From: an uncultured Modestobacter sp.
GTDB lineage: Bacteria > Actinomycetota > Actinomycetes > Mycobacteriales > Geodermatophilaceae
Direction: 5' to 3'
DNA length: 64,000 nt
NCBI RefSeq assembly: GCF_947486615.1
Contig: NZ_CANKUD010000002.1
Span: 1-64,000 of the forward strand
Shown here: piece by piece, positions 26,301 through 34,678 of the stretch
How the letters are laid out: each line of letters begins with the position of its first letter
Numbering within the stretch: the stretch's first letter is position 1
Position numbers and translations under genes: made by a program
The notes under the pieces: generated by a model
Told to the model about the DNA's origin: nothing
The model's input: the letters and a program-made list of their open reading frames with translations, nothing else
Databases searched by the model: none

Positions 26301-26596
26301 GCTGGCGTGAGCTGATCAACACCGACTCGGAGGGCTACGGCGGCTCCGGGGTCGGCAACCTGGGCGGCGTCGACGCCGTGGCCGAGGCGTGGCACGGGCA
26401 GCCCTGGTCGGCGACGCTGACCGTGCCCCCGCTGGGCACCGTCTGGTTCGTGCACGAGGGCCCCGAGCCCGAGCTGCCCGACGACGGCTCGCCGGCCGAC
26501 CCCGCCCAGATCGCCGCCGCCGAGGCGTCGGGCGTGGCCGAGGCCGCCGGTGAGGTCGCCGCCCCGGACAGCGAGCCGGTCCCCGACCGCAGCTGA
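23372..26596 (+). CDS. glgB: 1,4-alpha-glucan branching enzyme GlgB with long N-terminal extension
   Basis: The 1074-residue product places alpha-1,6 branches. The branching-enzyme core starts near residue 307 with two beta domains ([26 protein letters not shown]). The GH13 barrel follows, with [16 protein letters not shown] (nucleophile), [11 protein letters not shown] (acid/base) and [14 protein letters not shown]. Family members are about 730 residues. The extra 306 residues at the N-terminus are low-complexity: residues 44-152 are Lys/Ala/Pro-rich, with three APAKRTRK repeats and [12 protein letters not shown] as in histone-like tails, and residues 153-305 are acidic Pro/Glu/Ala-rich. The ATG has a GAGG Shine-Dalgarno 5 nt upstream, so the extension is probably translated. 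There is also a 35-residue Ala/Glu/Pro tail. Confidence 0.94.
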   Translation: MTIDDTQPPGRDTPEQPADKAELTRRVEEKTAALQAAADGEPAPAKKATRKAAAKKAPAKKAAPADGGDTPAAPAKRTRKAAAPTTSAAEQAATTADTVPVGDDAPAAPAKRTRKATAKKAAPAAAGSDTAESGAEAPAAPAKRTRKTAAKKVTAAPVIAPAPIAEPGNPSAPSAPQPEAPSPDPAEPSTPQAPESGEDAGTGGSSPAETASEPGDELAPDTVPAESGTDSPATAGADGPTPAEPPVDGGGADLTTADLTTSEVTDLPPAPDEAPEPAAAQLVEALPEGEAPVSTSVPADAVPAGREVSQEQLAAIVDGWSFDPHGVLGAHRVTDGWAVRTLRPDAVAVAVVDQDGTRYEARQVFRGGVFEAQLPQQPGDYRIEVVYPNGQGGTDTFTVDDPYRWLPTLGQLDQHLLREGRHEELWTVLGAHVRSYETPGGVVEGVSFAVWAPNARGVKVTGDFDYWEARAYPMRSLGSSGVWEIFVPGAQVGTRYRYHVLGADGQWRVKSDPMAFATEVPPANASVVTATAHEWGDGEWLASRAEGKWHERPMSVYEVHAASWRQGLSYREMADELVAYVKDAGFTHLEFMPLAEHPFGGSWGYQVTSYYAPTSRFGSPDDLRYLIDAAHQAGIGVIVDWVPAHFPKDEWALARFDGTPLYEHADPRRGEQPDWGTYVFDFGRPEVRNFLVANALFWAKEFHVDGIRVDAVASMLYLDYSRNDGEWTPNQYGGRENLDAVAFLQEMNATVYREVPGVVTIAEESTAWPGVTRPTHLGGLGFGFKWNMGWMHDSLGYMANAPVYRSYHHGQLTFSLVYAFSENYTLPISHDEVVYGKGSLIRKMPGDRWQQLANLRAYLGYMWAHPGKQLLFMGSEFGQLSEWAESRSLDWWHLDDPAHRGVLDLVRDLNTVYKHTEALWSQDVDPAGFQWIDANDAGGNTLTFLRYGKDGQVLACVANFSGSPHHDYRVGLPRGGRWRELINTDSEGYGGSGVGNLGGVDAVAEAWHGQPWSATLTVPPLGTVWFVHEGPEPELPDDGSPADPAQIAAAEASGVAEAAGEVAAPDSEPVPDRS

Positions 26597-26682
26597 GCCA
26601 CCGGCGCGTGTCCGGGTACGGCCGCTGCAGCACGACGACCACCTGACTGCCGGCTCCGGCAGCACCGATCGATCGGGAGCCC

Positions 26683-28098
26683 ATGTCCTCCTCGCCCCGC
26701 CGGGTGCGCACCGGGGTCGTGCTGGGTGCCCTGCTGGCCTGCACCGCGCTCACCGGCTGCTCGGTGACGCTGATCGAGGGCACCGGGACGCCGCTGTCCG
26801 GGGCAGCCGGGGACGCCACCCCCGAGGAGTTCCCGATCATCGGGGCGACCGACGGTGAGATCGACCGGATCGCCCGCAACGCGCTCAGCGACCTCAACCT
26901 CTACTGGTCCGAGGAGTTCCCGCCCACGTTCGGCCAGGACCTCACCCCGCTGACCGGCGGCTACTACTCGGTCGACCCGGGTGCCGTCGACCCCGCGGCG
27001 TACCCCGGCGGCCAGATCGGCTGCGGCGAGCCACCGGATGCGGTCGAGGACAACGCCTTCTACTGCGGCCCGGGCGGTGAGTACCCCAACGGCGATGCCA
27101 TCCAGTACGACCGGGCCTTCCTCGAGGAGCTCGCCGGCGGGTACGGCCGGTTCATCCCCGCGCTGGTCATGGCGCACGAGTTCGGGCACGCCGTCCAGGG
27201 CCGGGTCGGGTACCCGTTCCAGGCGTCCATCGCGATCGAGACCCAGGCCGACTGCTTCGCCGGCGCCTGGACGGCGTGGGTCGCCGAGGGCAGCGCCCCG
27301 CACAGCTCGATCCGGCCCGCCGAGCTGGACGACGTGCTGCGCGGCTACCTGCTGCTCCGCGACCCGGTGGGCACCGGCCTGGACGAGAGCGCGGCGCACG
27401 GCTCCTACTTCGACCGGGTGTCGGCCTTCCAGGAGGGCTTCGACGACGGCCCGACGGCCTGCCGCGACGACTTCGGCGCCGAGCGGCAGTACACCCAGGG
27501 CGAGTTCCAGACCGACCAGGACCTCGCGACCGGCGGCGACGCCCCCTTCGAGACGACGGTGGAGACGTTCGCGCCCGAGGGGCTCGCCGAGTTCTGGGAG
27601 GCGGCGTTCGCCGACCGCGGTGCCGACTTCAGCCCACCGGCCATCGAGCCGTTCACCCGCCGCACCGACTGCGACGGGGCCGACGCCGACGTCGACCTGC
27701 TGTACTGCCCCGACGACGAGACCGTGCGGTACGACCGGGTCGACCTGGCCGAGCCGCTCTACACCGCCGAGCAGGGCGGGGACTACGCGGTGCTGACCGC
27801 GCTGGCGATCCCCTACTCACTCGCCGCCCTCGACCAGCTGGGCGAACCGGCCGAGGGGCAGGACGCGCTGCGCACCGCCGTCTGCTCGGCCGGCGCGTTC
27901 ACCGCCTCGGTGCTGAGCGGGGAGAGCACGGTGCTGAGCATCTCCCCCGGCGACGCCGACGAGAGCGTGTCGTTCCTGCTGGAGTACGCCACCGACCCCA
28001 CCGTGCTGCCGGATGCGGAGCTCACCGGCTTCCAGCTGGTCGACGTCTTCCGCGGCGGGGTGCTCGAGGGCCTGGACGCCTGCGACCTCGGCTCCTGA
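26683..28098 (+). CDS. Lipoprotein neutral zinc metallopeptidase
   Basis: The 471-residue protein has a lipoprotein signal ending in LTGC (cysteine about residue 26). Residue 165 starts the zinc motif HEFGH in MAHEFGHAVQGR, with a downstream IETQADCFAGAW glutamate/cysteine segment, as in the YpfJ-type putative neutral zinc metallopeptidases. It should act on the outer face of the membrane; substrate unknown. The C-terminal 200 residues hold several cysteines (CRDDFG, RTDCDG, LYCPDD, CDLGS) that could form disulfides. GGGAG lies 3 nt before the ATG. Confidence 0.85.
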   Translation: MSSSPRRVRTGVVLGALLACTALTGCSVTLIEGTGTPLSGAAGDATPEEFPIIGATDGEIDRIARNALSDLNLYWSEEFPPTFGQDLTPLTGGYYSVDPGAVDPAAYPGGQIGCGEPPDAVEDNAFYCGPGGEYPNGDAIQYDRAFLEELAGGYGRFIPALVMAHEFGHAVQGRVGYPFQASIAIETQADCFAGAWTAWVAEGSAPHSSIRPAELDDVLRGYLLLRDPVGTGLDESAAHGSYFDRVSAFQEGFDDGPTACRDDFGAERQYTQGEFQTDQDLATGGDAPFETTVETFAPEGLAEFWEAAFADRGADFSPPAIEPFTRRTDCDGADADVDLLYCPDDETVRYDRVDLAEPLYTAEQGGDYAVLTALAIPYSLAALDQLGEPAEGQDALRTAVCSAGAFTASVLSGESTVLSISPGDADESVSFLLEYATDPTVLPDAELTGFQLVDVFRGGVLEGLDACDLGS

Positions 28099-28149
28099 CG
28101 GAGGCACCTCGTCCCCCTTGCACGCCTGGTGAGGCCTCCGCACGGTGCC

Positions 28150-28170
28150 CGGCCCCCTGTGCGGGGGCCG
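28150..28170. terminator. Bidirectional hairpin between metallopeptidase and thioredoxin-like genes
   Basis: CGGCCCCC and GGGGGCCG form a perfect 8-bp stem with a TGTGC loop. The 22-mer ending in A differs from the hairpin at 56016-56037 by a single loop base. A weaker GGAGGCACC/GGTG-agg-CCTCC stem lies just upstream at 28100-28140. Confidence 0.65.
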
Positions 28171-28237
28171 AGCAGCGTGCGAGCGGTGGTCGGCCCCCGC
28201 CCCTCGCCCGCCCGGAGCGAGGCTCCGGTCGGGGCCG

Positions 28238-29212
28238 TCAGAAGAGGGCGGTCATGAGGGCGCGGCGGGCGGGGCCGACCCGCGGGTCCTCGTCGCCGAC
28301 GATGCCGAACAGCTCGACCAGGTGGGTGCGCGCCAGGTCGCGGTCCTCCCCGGTGGTGCGCCGAACGACGTCCAGCAGCCGGGCGAAGGCGCCGTCCACG
28401 TCGCCGGTGCCCAGCAGGAGGTCCGCGGCCCGGGTCTGTGCGGCGACGTCGTCGGGGGCGGCGTCGGCGGCCGCGACCGCGTCGGGGCCGGCCTCCTCCG
28501 CGCGGCGGAAGAGCGTGACCTGGCGCAATGCAAGCCCGGCGACCGGGTGGTCGGGCTCGGCGTCCAGGATCGCCCGGTAGGCCGCCTCGGCACCGGCCAG
28601 GTCACCGGCGTCCAGCGCCGCCTCGGCCTGGTCGAGGCGCGGGTCCTCCACCTCGGCGGGCTCCTCGCCCTCCGCGGCGCCCGGCACGGCCCCGCCGCTG
28701 GTGGCGGCGACCAGCTCGGTGACGAACTGCCGGGCCTGCTCCTCGGGGATGGCGCCGGTGAACTCGGCGACCAGCTGCCCCTGCCAGACGGCCTTGACCG
28801 CCGGGATGCCCTGCACGCGCAGCCCCTGGGCCAGCGCCGGGTTGGCGTCGACGTCGACCTTGGCCAGTACCCACGAGCCCGCGCCCTCGGCGGCCAGCCG
28901 CTCCAGCACCGGGGAGAGCTGCTTGCACGGGCCGCACCACTCGGCCCACAGGTCCAGCACGACGGGGACCTGGAAGGACCGGTCGAGCACCTCGGACTGG
29001 AACGTCGCCTCGGTGACGTCGACGACGGCGCTGCCCGGTGCGCCGGCCGGCGCCGCGGCACTCGGCGGCGGGGCGGCGGCGGCACGGGCGGCCGCCTCGT
29101 TGCGCGCCTGGACGGCGGCCAGGTCGACCGCACCGGCCAGGGAGGCGGCCATCTGCGCCTGCTGGGCGGCGGCGCGGGGATCGCGCGGGGCGGCGGGGCG
29201 GTTCGGCTGCAT
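28238..29212 (-). CDS. Thioredoxin-domain, TPR-tailed protein (CnoX/YbbN-like)
   Basis: The 324-residue protein has an Ala-rich N-terminus, a thioredoxin fold with WAEWCGPCKQLSP (C93/C96) and GIPAVKAV, and a C-terminal TPR-like helical half (AEAALDAGDLAGAEAAYRAIL). This is the architecture of the CnoX/YbbN co-chaperone-redoxins. M. tuberculosis has a comparable gene (Rv1324) next to its glgB/glgE genes. Likely role is protection or thiol control of client proteins in the cytoplasm. Confidence 0.87.
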   Translation of the reverse strand: MQPNRPAAPRDPRAAAQQAQMAASLAGAVDLAAVQARNEAAARAAAAPPPSAAAPAGAPGSAVVDVTEATFQSEVLDRSFQVPVVLDLWAEWCGPCKQLSPVLERLAAEGAGSWVLAKVDVDANPALAQGLRVQGIPAVKAVWQGQLVAEFTGAIPEEQARQFVTELVAATSGGAVPGAAEGEEPAEVEDPRLDQAEAALDAGDLAGAEAAYRAILDAEPDHPVAGLALRQVTLFRRAEEAGPDAVAAADAAPDDVAAQTRAADLLLGTGDVDGAFARLLDVVRRTTGEDRDLARTHLVELFGIVGDEDPRVGPARRALMTALF

Positions 29213-29356
29213 GCCCCGATCATCCCACCGCCCCGTCCGGCGTGTCGCGGCCCCCGTGCCGCTCCGCCACCGGCGAACGCCGTCGGCGGGGCGCCACCGC
29301 CCGACCGTCGCGTGGACCGGCTCGTCGCAGGAGCCGTCGGGCGCCCGGCCTGGGCC

Positions 29357-29575
29357 TCACTCGCCCGAACGGTCGTCCCGCCACCCCTGGATCAGCAGGC
29401 CCACGCCGATGACGGCGAAGGCGTAGCCGGCCAGCGGGATGAGCCCACCCCCGATGTCGGCAGGAGCTCCGATCTTCCCGATCTCGGCTGTGCGCAGGAC
29501 GAGGTACAGGACGTGCAGGCCGATGCCCAGCACGAGGAGCCCGATCCCCCGCCGCACCCGTGGTCCAGCCGGCAC
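29357..29575 (-). CDS. Small two-helix membrane protein
   Basis: A 72-residue hypothetical protein with two predicted transmembrane stretches (IGLLVLGIGLHVLYLVL and PLAGYAFAVIGVGLLIQGW) joined by a short polar loop, and a charged tail. The GTG at 29575 is chosen because GGAG lies 6 nt upstream. Codon bias is coding-like. Function not recognised. It follows icmA in the same direction after 104 nt. Confidence 0.6.
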   Translation of the reverse strand: MPAGPRVRRGIGLLVLGIGLHVLYLVLRTAEIGKIGAPADIGGGLIPLAGYAFAVIGVGLLIQGWRDDRSGE

Positions 29576-29679
29576 GACGGACTCCGTTCCCGAAGGCGTC
29601 CGGGAGGCCTGTCCTCCTCGGACCGTCACGCGCGCCGGCGCCCGGCCGCGGTGGCGCACGGTAGCGCCACCGGGGTGAC

Positions 29680-31371
29680 TCAGAACCTGGCGGGCTCGGT
29701 GTAGGTGCCCCACTCGGCGCGCAGCGCGTCACAGATCTCGCCCAGCGTCGCCTCGGCCCGGGCGGCGTCCAGCATGGCCGGCACCATGTTGGCGTCGGTA
29801 CGGGAGACCTCGACCATCCGGGCCACCGCGGCCCGGGCGGCCTCGTCGTCCCGGGCCTGGCGGCGGGCGGACAGCTCGGCGCGCTGGTCGGTCTCCACCT
29901 GGTGGCTCACCCGGAGGATCTCCAGCTGGTCGTCCCCGGCCACCGACCCGGTCAGCGTGTTCACCCCGACGACCTTCTTCTCCCCCTTCTCCAGCGCCCG
30001 CTGGTAGGTGAACGCCGCCTCGGCGATCTCGCCGGTGAACCAGCCGTCCTCGATGCCGCGCAGGATGCCGGCGGTCATCGTGCCGTCGCTGCCCATCTCC
30101 CGGATCCGGGTGAAGACCTCTTCCGCCTGTCGTTCCAGCTCGTCGGTCAGCGCCTCCACGTACCAGGAGCCACCGAGCGGGTCGGCCACGTTGAGCACCC
30201 CGGTCTCCTCGGCGATCACCTGCTGGGTGCGCAGCGCGATCTGCGCGGCCTTGGCACTGGGCAGGGCGAGCACCTCGTCCAGGGCGTTGGTGTGCAGCGA
30301 GTTGGTGCCGCCGAGCACCGCGGCCAGCGCCTCCACCGCCGTCCGGACGACGTTGTTGTCCGGCTGCTGGGCGGTCAGCGACACCCCGGCGGTCTGGGTG
30401 TGGAAGCGCAGCTGCTGGGCCTTCTCGGTGTGCGCCCCGTAGACGTCGCGCAGCCAGCGGGCCCAGATCCGGCGGGCGGCGCGGAACTTGGCGATCTCCT
30501 CGAAGAAGTCGATGTGCGCGTCGAAGAAGAAGCTCAGGCCCGGGGCGAACACGTCGACGTCCAGGCCCCGGGACAGACCCAGCTCGACGTAGGCGAAGCC
30601 GTCGGCCAGCGTGTAGGCGAGCTCCTGCGCGGCGGTCGAGCCGGCCTCGCGGATGTGGTAGCCGGAGACCGAGATCGGTTTGTAGGCCGGGATCTCGGCG
30701 GCACAGTGCTCCATCAGGTCGCCGATCAGCCGCAGGTGCGGCTCGGGGGCGAACAGCCACTCCTTCTGCGCGATGTACTCCTTGAAGATGTCGGTCTGCA
30801 GGGTGCCGTTGAGCTTCGAGGTGTCCGCACCCTGCCGCTCGGCGGCCACCAGGTACATGCAGAACACCGGGACGGCGGGGCCGCTGATCGTCATCGACGT
30901 CGTCGTCTGCTCCAGCGGGATGCCGTCGAAGAGCACGTCCATGTCAGCGGCGGAGTCGATCGCCACCCCGCAGTGCCCGACCTCGCCGAGCGCCCGGCCG
31001 TCGTCGGAGTCCCGACCCATCAGCGTCGGCATGTCGAAGGCGACCGACAGGCCTCCCCCGCCCTCGGCCAGCAGCGACCGGAACCGCTCGTTGGTCTGCC
31101 GGGCATTGCCGAAGCCGGCGAACTGGCGGATGGTCCAGGCCCGGCCGCGGTAGCCGGTGGCGTGCAGCCCGCGGGTGAACGGGAACTCCCCCGGCCAGCC
31201 GATCCGCTCGAAGCCGGGCACCGCGGATTCGTCGGCCGGCCCGTAGGCGGGGTCGACCTCCAGCCCGGACAGGGTGGTGAAGTCCGCGTCCCGCACCCGC
31301 CCGGCGGCCAGCGCCGCGTCGTAGCGCTGCTGCCACCGGCTGCGGGCCTCGTTGCCCGGCTGCTCCGTCAT
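29680..31371 (-). CDS. icmA: Isobutyryl-CoA mutase-type acyl-CoA mutase large subunit
   Basis: The 563-residue TIM-barrel half of a B12-dependent acyl-CoA mutase, without the cobalamin-binding domain. Blocks such as WTIRQFAGFGNA, VAFDMPTLMGRDSDD and TLQTDIFKEYIAQKEW follow Streptomyces IcmA closely. The substrate-reading residues are Phe84 and Gln202, where methylmalonyl-CoA mutase has Tyr and Arg. This pair is the published discriminator for isobutyryl-/n-butyryl-CoA mutase. The small B12-binding subunit IcmB is not in the window. It lies 47 nt downstream of a MarR gene and has its own leaderless promoter (TAGCAT, 6 nt from ATG) covered by an inverted repeat. Confidence 0.88.
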   Translation of the reverse strand: MTEQPGNEARSRWQQRYDAALAAGRVRDADFTTLSGLEVDPAYGPADESAVPGFERIGWPGEFPFTRGLHATGYRGRAWTIRQFAGFGNARQTNERFRSLLAEGGGGLSVAFDMPTLMGRDSDDGRALGEVGHCGVAIDSAADMDVLFDGIPLEQTTTSMTISGPAVPVFCMYLVAAERQGADTSKLNGTLQTDIFKEYIAQKEWLFAPEPHLRLIGDLMEHCAAEIPAYKPISVSGYHIREAGSTAAQELAYTLADGFAYVELGLSRGLDVDVFAPGLSFFFDAHIDFFEEIAKFRAARRIWARWLRDVYGAHTEKAQQLRFHTQTAGVSLTAQQPDNNVVRTAVEALAAVLGGTNSLHTNALDEVLALPSAKAAQIALRTQQVIAEETGVLNVADPLGGSWYVEALTDELERQAEEVFTRIREMGSDGTMTAGILRGIEDGWFTGEIAEAAFTYQRALEKGEKKVVGVNTLTGSVAGDDQLEILRVSHQVETDQRAELSARRQARDDEAARAAVARMVEVSRTDANMVPAMLDAARAEATLGEICDALRAEWGTYTEPARF

Positions 31372-31377
31372 GCCCAG

Positions 31378-31396
31378 ATGCTAGGACGTCCAACTA
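31378..31396 (-). promoter_or_regulatory. icmA promoter with overlapping MarR-type inverted repeat
   Basis: On the minus strand TAGTTGGAC-GTCCTAGCA (31396-31379) is an imperfect 18-bp inverted repeat around GGACGTCC. It overlaps the -10 box TAGCAT (31383-31378), which is 6 nt from the ATG. The adjacent MarR gene makes this a natural operator candidate. Confidence 0.5.
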
Positions 31397-31418
31397 GTTT
31401 GCGGCCACCCCACGCGGG

Positions 31419-31928
31419 TCAGTCGCCGGCGACGTCCCCCGCCCCCAGCCGGACCTTCTTCAGCACGTCGAACAGCACGTCCAGCTCCGCCTCGGGCAGG
31501 TCGGCCAGCCCGAAGTCCTGGCCGGTCAGCGCCTGCGTCGCCGCCGGGACGACGTCCCGGCCGGCGTCGGTGATCGCGGCGAGCACCCCGCGGCCGTCGG
31601 CCGGGTTGGGCCGCCGCTCGACGTAGCCGGCCGCCACCAGCCGCTCGATCGCGTTGGTGACGCTGGTCGGGTGCACCATCAGCCGGCTGCCGATCACCTT
31701 CAGCGGCAGCTGGCCGGTGCGGGAGAAGGTGAGCAGCACCAGCACCTCGTACCGGGCGAAGGTGAGCCGGTGCGGTTTCAGCGCCTCGTCGAAGCGGGCC
31801 AGCAGGATCTGCTGCACCCGGAACACGCTGGTCGCCGCCCGCATCGAGGCGGCCGGGCCGAAGCGCTGCTCCCAGCTCTGCGCGGCGCGCTCGATCGGGT
31901 CGAACGGCAGGCCCAGCGGTCGCACCAT
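31419..31928 (-). CDS. MarR family transcriptional regulator
   Basis: A 169-residue winged-helix regulator: SVFRVQQILLARFDEAL, then LTFARYEVLVLLTFSRTGQLPL, recognition helix VHPTSVTNAIERL and wing VERRPNPADGRG. The ATG at 31928 has TAGCCT 8 nt upstream. Located directly upstream of icmA in the same direction, it probably controls that gene; the ligand may be an acyl-CoA or aromatic acid (inference). Confidence 0.9.
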   Translation of the reverse strand: MVRPLGLPFDPIERAAQSWEQRFGPAASMRAATSVFRVQQILLARFDEALKPHRLTFARYEVLVLLTFSRTGQLPLKVIGSRLMVHPTSVTNAIERLVAAGYVERRPNPADGRGVLAAITDAGRDVVPAATQALTGQDFGLADLPEAELDVLFDVLKKVRLGAGDVAGD

Positions 31929-31936
31929 GGCCCCAG

Positions 31937-31942
31937 AGGCTA
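31937..31942 (-). promoter_or_regulatory. -10 element of leaderless marR
   Basis: TAGCCT on the minus strand, 8 nt before the ATG at 31928. Confidence 0.4.
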
Positions 31943-31987
31943 GTTCTCCCGCCGCGCGGGCCCGCGCCTGCCGCCGGGTGCGGAGCT

Positions 31988-32155
31988 GTCGACGCCGTCG
32001 GTGCGGTGACATGTCGACAACTCGACACTCGACGCCGTCCAGCCCGGGCCTGGGGACGACGAGAGCGGCCCGATCAGCTGATCGCCCGGATCAGCGCCGA
32101 GTTCGCTCGCTGGGTGTCGACGTGTCGACCCCTCCGGCCGGGGCGGCACGTCGAC
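31988..32155. promoter_or_regulatory. Cluster of GTCGAC palindromes upstream of marR
   Basis: In this gene-free stretch GTCGAC occurs at 31988, 32013, 32116, 32124 and 32150. Two 24-nt near copies (32011-32034 and about 32147-32170) share GTCGAC-A/G-ACTCG-A/G-CACTCG. A perfect 14-bp palindrome CGATCAGCTGATCG lies at 32071-32084. The density suggests repressor binding, but no protein can be assigned. Confidence 0.35.
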
Positions 32156-32177
32156 GACTCGGCACTCGGTGAGCGGC

Positions 32178-33650
32178 TCAGACCGGTGGCGCGGGGCGCA
32201 GCGCCGGCGCCTGCCGGATGCCGAACACGTCGCGCAGCGCCACCCGGGCGGCGTTGTCGCCGCACATGCCGTGCACCGCGGGACCGGGCGGCGTCGCGGC
32301 CGAGGCGAGGTACCGGCCGGTCACCGGGGTCCGGTAGGTGTTCCACCGGGGCACGGGCCGGGCCAGCATCTGCCACAGCGAGGGGTCACCGTTGGCGATG
32401 TTGCCGCCGACGTTGTTGAGGTCGTGCGCCTCCACCTCGGCGGAGTTCATCGTGTGCCGGGCGATGATCGTGTCCCGGAAGCCCGGGGCGAAGCGCTCGA
32501 TCTGCCGTTCGACCACCTCAGTCATGTCGACCGTGGAGCCGTGCGGCACGTGCACGTAGGCCCAGAACACGTGCCCGCCCGCCGGCGCGCGCGTCGGGTC
32601 GACGACGGTGGGCTGGACGGCGAGCACGTAGGGCTTGTCGGGCACCCGCCCGGCGCCGGCGGCCGCCTCACCCTCGACCGTCTCGGCGAACGACCCGGCC
32701 ACGTGCACCGTGCCGGCCCGGCGGACGTCCGGGTTGGTCCACGGGACCGGCTCGGACAGCGCCCAGTCGATCTTGAAGATCCCCGCTCCGTGCCGGTACC
32801 GCTGCACCCACCGCCGGTAGCCGGCCGGCACCGCGTTGCCGGCCATCGCCACGAAGGCCCCCGGCGTGGTGTCCAGCAGGACGGCGGGGACCCCGTCGAA
32901 CTCGCGCAGGTCGGTGACCAGGTGGTCGGTGACCACCTCGCCCCCCTGCTGCTCCAGCGCGGTGACCATGGCGTCGGCCAGCGCCTGCGAACCACCCTCG
33001 ATCAGCGGCCAGCCCCGGTCGTGCACGGCCATGCCGAGGATCAGCCCGAGCCCCGCGGTCACGGGCCGGGTCAGCTCCAGCATCCCGTGCGCGGCGGCAC
33101 CGGCCAGCAGCGCCCGGGCCTCGTCGGACTCGAAGTAGCGGCGGGTCAACCAGCCGACGCTCGGCAGCGCCTGCAGCCCGAACGCGGCCACGCTGGGCAC
33201 CGCCCGGGTGGGGAGCCGGCGGAACGCGGAGCGGAAGAAGTAGTCGATGATCTCGTCCGACCGCTTCAGCAGCGGACCGAACAGCCGCCGGTACCCGGCG
33301 CCGTCGGGGCCCAGCCGGTCGGCGGTCTCGGTCAGCGAGGGCAGCGCCAGCGCTGCCCGGCCGCCGTCGAAGGGGTGCGCGTAGGCGACCTCCGGGTGCA
33401 GCAACCGCACGCCGCGGGTGGCCAGGTCGAACTCACGGAAGAACGGCGACGCCGCTCCCATCGGGTGCACCGTCGAGCAGACGTCGTGCCGGTACCCCGG
33501 GAGCGTGAGCTCCTCGGTGCGCATGCCGCCGCCGACGCGGGACGCCGCCTCCACCACCCGCACGGACAGGCCGGCCGCGGCCAGGCGCAGGGCGGCGGCC
33601 AGACCGTTCGGGCCGGCTCCGACGACGACGGCATCCGGGGTCCCGTTCAC
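32178..33650 (-). CDS. CrtI-like FAD-dependent oxidoreductase (phytoene desaturase/PNDRD family)
   Basis: The 490-residue flavoprotein has the dinucleotide motif VVVGAGPNGLAAALRLA at the very start, EAASRVGGGMRT, a large central substrate domain and the C-terminal FAD block. It resembles the CrtI-like NAD(P)/FAD oxidoreductases rather than a true carotenoid enzyme, as no other crt gene is nearby. The GTG at 33650 leaves four residues before the nucleotide-binding strand. It follows meaB after 23 nt, so it may be the distal gene of a thiolase-meaB operon. Substrate unknown. Confidence 0.82.
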   Translation of the reverse strand: MNGTPDAVVVGAGPNGLAAALRLAAAGLSVRVVEAASRVGGGMRTEELTLPGYRHDVCSTVHPMGAASPFFREFDLATRGVRLLHPEVAYAHPFDGGRAALALPSLTETADRLGPDGAGYRRLFGPLLKRSDEIIDYFFRSAFRRLPTRAVPSVAAFGLQALPSVGWLTRRYFESDEARALLAGAAAHGMLELTRPVTAGLGLILGMAVHDRGWPLIEGGSQALADAMVTALEQQGGEVVTDHLVTDLREFDGVPAVLLDTTPGAFVAMAGNAVPAGYRRWVQRYRHGAGIFKIDWALSEPVPWTNPDVRRAGTVHVAGSFAETVEGEAAAGAGRVPDKPYVLAVQPTVVDPTRAPAGGHVFWAYVHVPHGSTVDMTEVVERQIERFAPGFRDTIIARHTMNSAEVEAHDLNNVGGNIANGDPSLWQMLARPVPRWNTYRTPVTGRYLASAATPPGPAVHGMCGDNAARVALRDVFGIRQAPALRPAPPV

Positions 33651-33673
33651 GCCGCCATCCTGCCCGCCGGGTC

Positions 33674-34678
33674 CTAGAGCTGCGCGATCAGCTGGTCCGC
33701 GGCCCGGTACGGGTCGGTCTCCCCTGCCACCACCCGCTCCGCCAGCGCCGGCAGCGCGGCCGATCCGCCGATGTCGCCCATCCTCTCCCGGAGCCCGGCC
33801 AGCGCGATCGCCTCGACCTCCCGGGCGGCCCGCTCGACCCGGCGGCGGCGCCCCTCTCCGGAAGAGGCCAGCCACTCACCGTGCTCGGCGATCCGGGCGA
33901 CGACGTCGTCGACCCCGTTGTCGGTGTCGCGGGAGGCGACGGTCTTCACGATCGGTGGCCGCCAGGCGCCGGCGTCGGTGTGCCGGCCGCCCAGGGAGAG
34001 CATCGCCCGCAGGTCGCGCACGGTCTGGTCGGCGCCGTCCCGGTCGGCCTTGTTGACCACGAACACGTCGGCGACCTCGAGGATGCCGGCCTTGGCGGCC
34101 TGGATGCCGTCGCCCATGCCCGGGGCGAGCAGCACCAGCGTGGTGTCGGCCAGCGAGGCGACCTCCAGCTCGGACTGCCCCACCCCGACCGTCTCGACCA
34201 GGACGACGTCGCAGCCGGCCGCGTCGAGCACCCGCAGCGCCTGCGGGGTGGCCCAGGCCAGCCCACCCAGGTGGCCGCGGGAGGCCATCGAGCGGATGTA
34301 GACGCCGCCGTCCCCGGCGTGGTCCTGCATCCGCACCCGGTCACCGAGCAGCGCACCACCGGAGAACGGCGACGAGGGGTCGACCGCGAGCACGCCGACC
34401 CGCTGCCCGGCCTGCCGGAACGCGCGCACCAGCGCGGTGGTGGTCGTGGACTTCCCGACCCCGGGCGGGCCGGTCAGGCCCAGCACCCGGGCCCGCCCGG
34501 TGTGCGGGGCCAGCGCGGCGGCGACGTCGCGCAGCAGCGGGCTGGCGTCCTCGACCAGCGAGATCAGCCGGGCGACCGCGCGGGCCTCCCCCGCGCGGGC
34601 GCCCGCGACCAGCGCGGGGACGTCGGCCGTCCGCCGGCCCCGTCGTCCGGGGGGCGACGACGGGACCGCGGACGTCAC
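33674..34678 (-). CDS. meaB: MeaB-type G-protein chaperone of acyl-CoA mutases
   Basis: The 334-residue GTPase loads and protects adenosylcobalamin in mutases. It has Walker [14 protein letters not shown] (68-80), [41 protein letters not shown] and the NKAD specificity motif. The N-terminal MEALI-type helix (ARLISLVED) and C-terminal dimerisation helix are present. The GTG start overlaps the thiolase TGA (GTGA at 34675-34678), so translation is coupled to the thiolase. Clients in this window are ethylmalonyl-CoA mutase and IcmA. Confidence 0.93.
   Translation of the reverse strand: MTSAVPSSPPGRRGRRTADVPALVAGARAGEARAVARLISLVEDASPLLRDVAAALAPHTGRARVLGLTGPPGVGKSTTTTALVRAFRQAGQRVGVLAVDPSSPFSGGALLGDRVRMQDHAGDGGVYIRSMASRGHLGGLAWATPQALRVLDAAGCDVVLVETVGVGQSELEVASLADTTLVLLAPGMGDGIQAAKAGILEVADVFVVNKADRDGADQTVRDLRAMLSLGGRHTDAGAWRPPIVKTVASRDTDNGVDDVVARIAEHGEWLASSGEGRRRRVERAAREVEAIALAGLRERMGDIGGSAALPALAERVVAGETDPYRAADQLIAQL

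Noticed and set aside
29213-29356. Possible small gene or regulatory RNA between the thioredoxin-like gene and the small membrane protein
   Set aside because: No frame with a start, Shine-Dalgarno or plausible product, and no strong hairpin.
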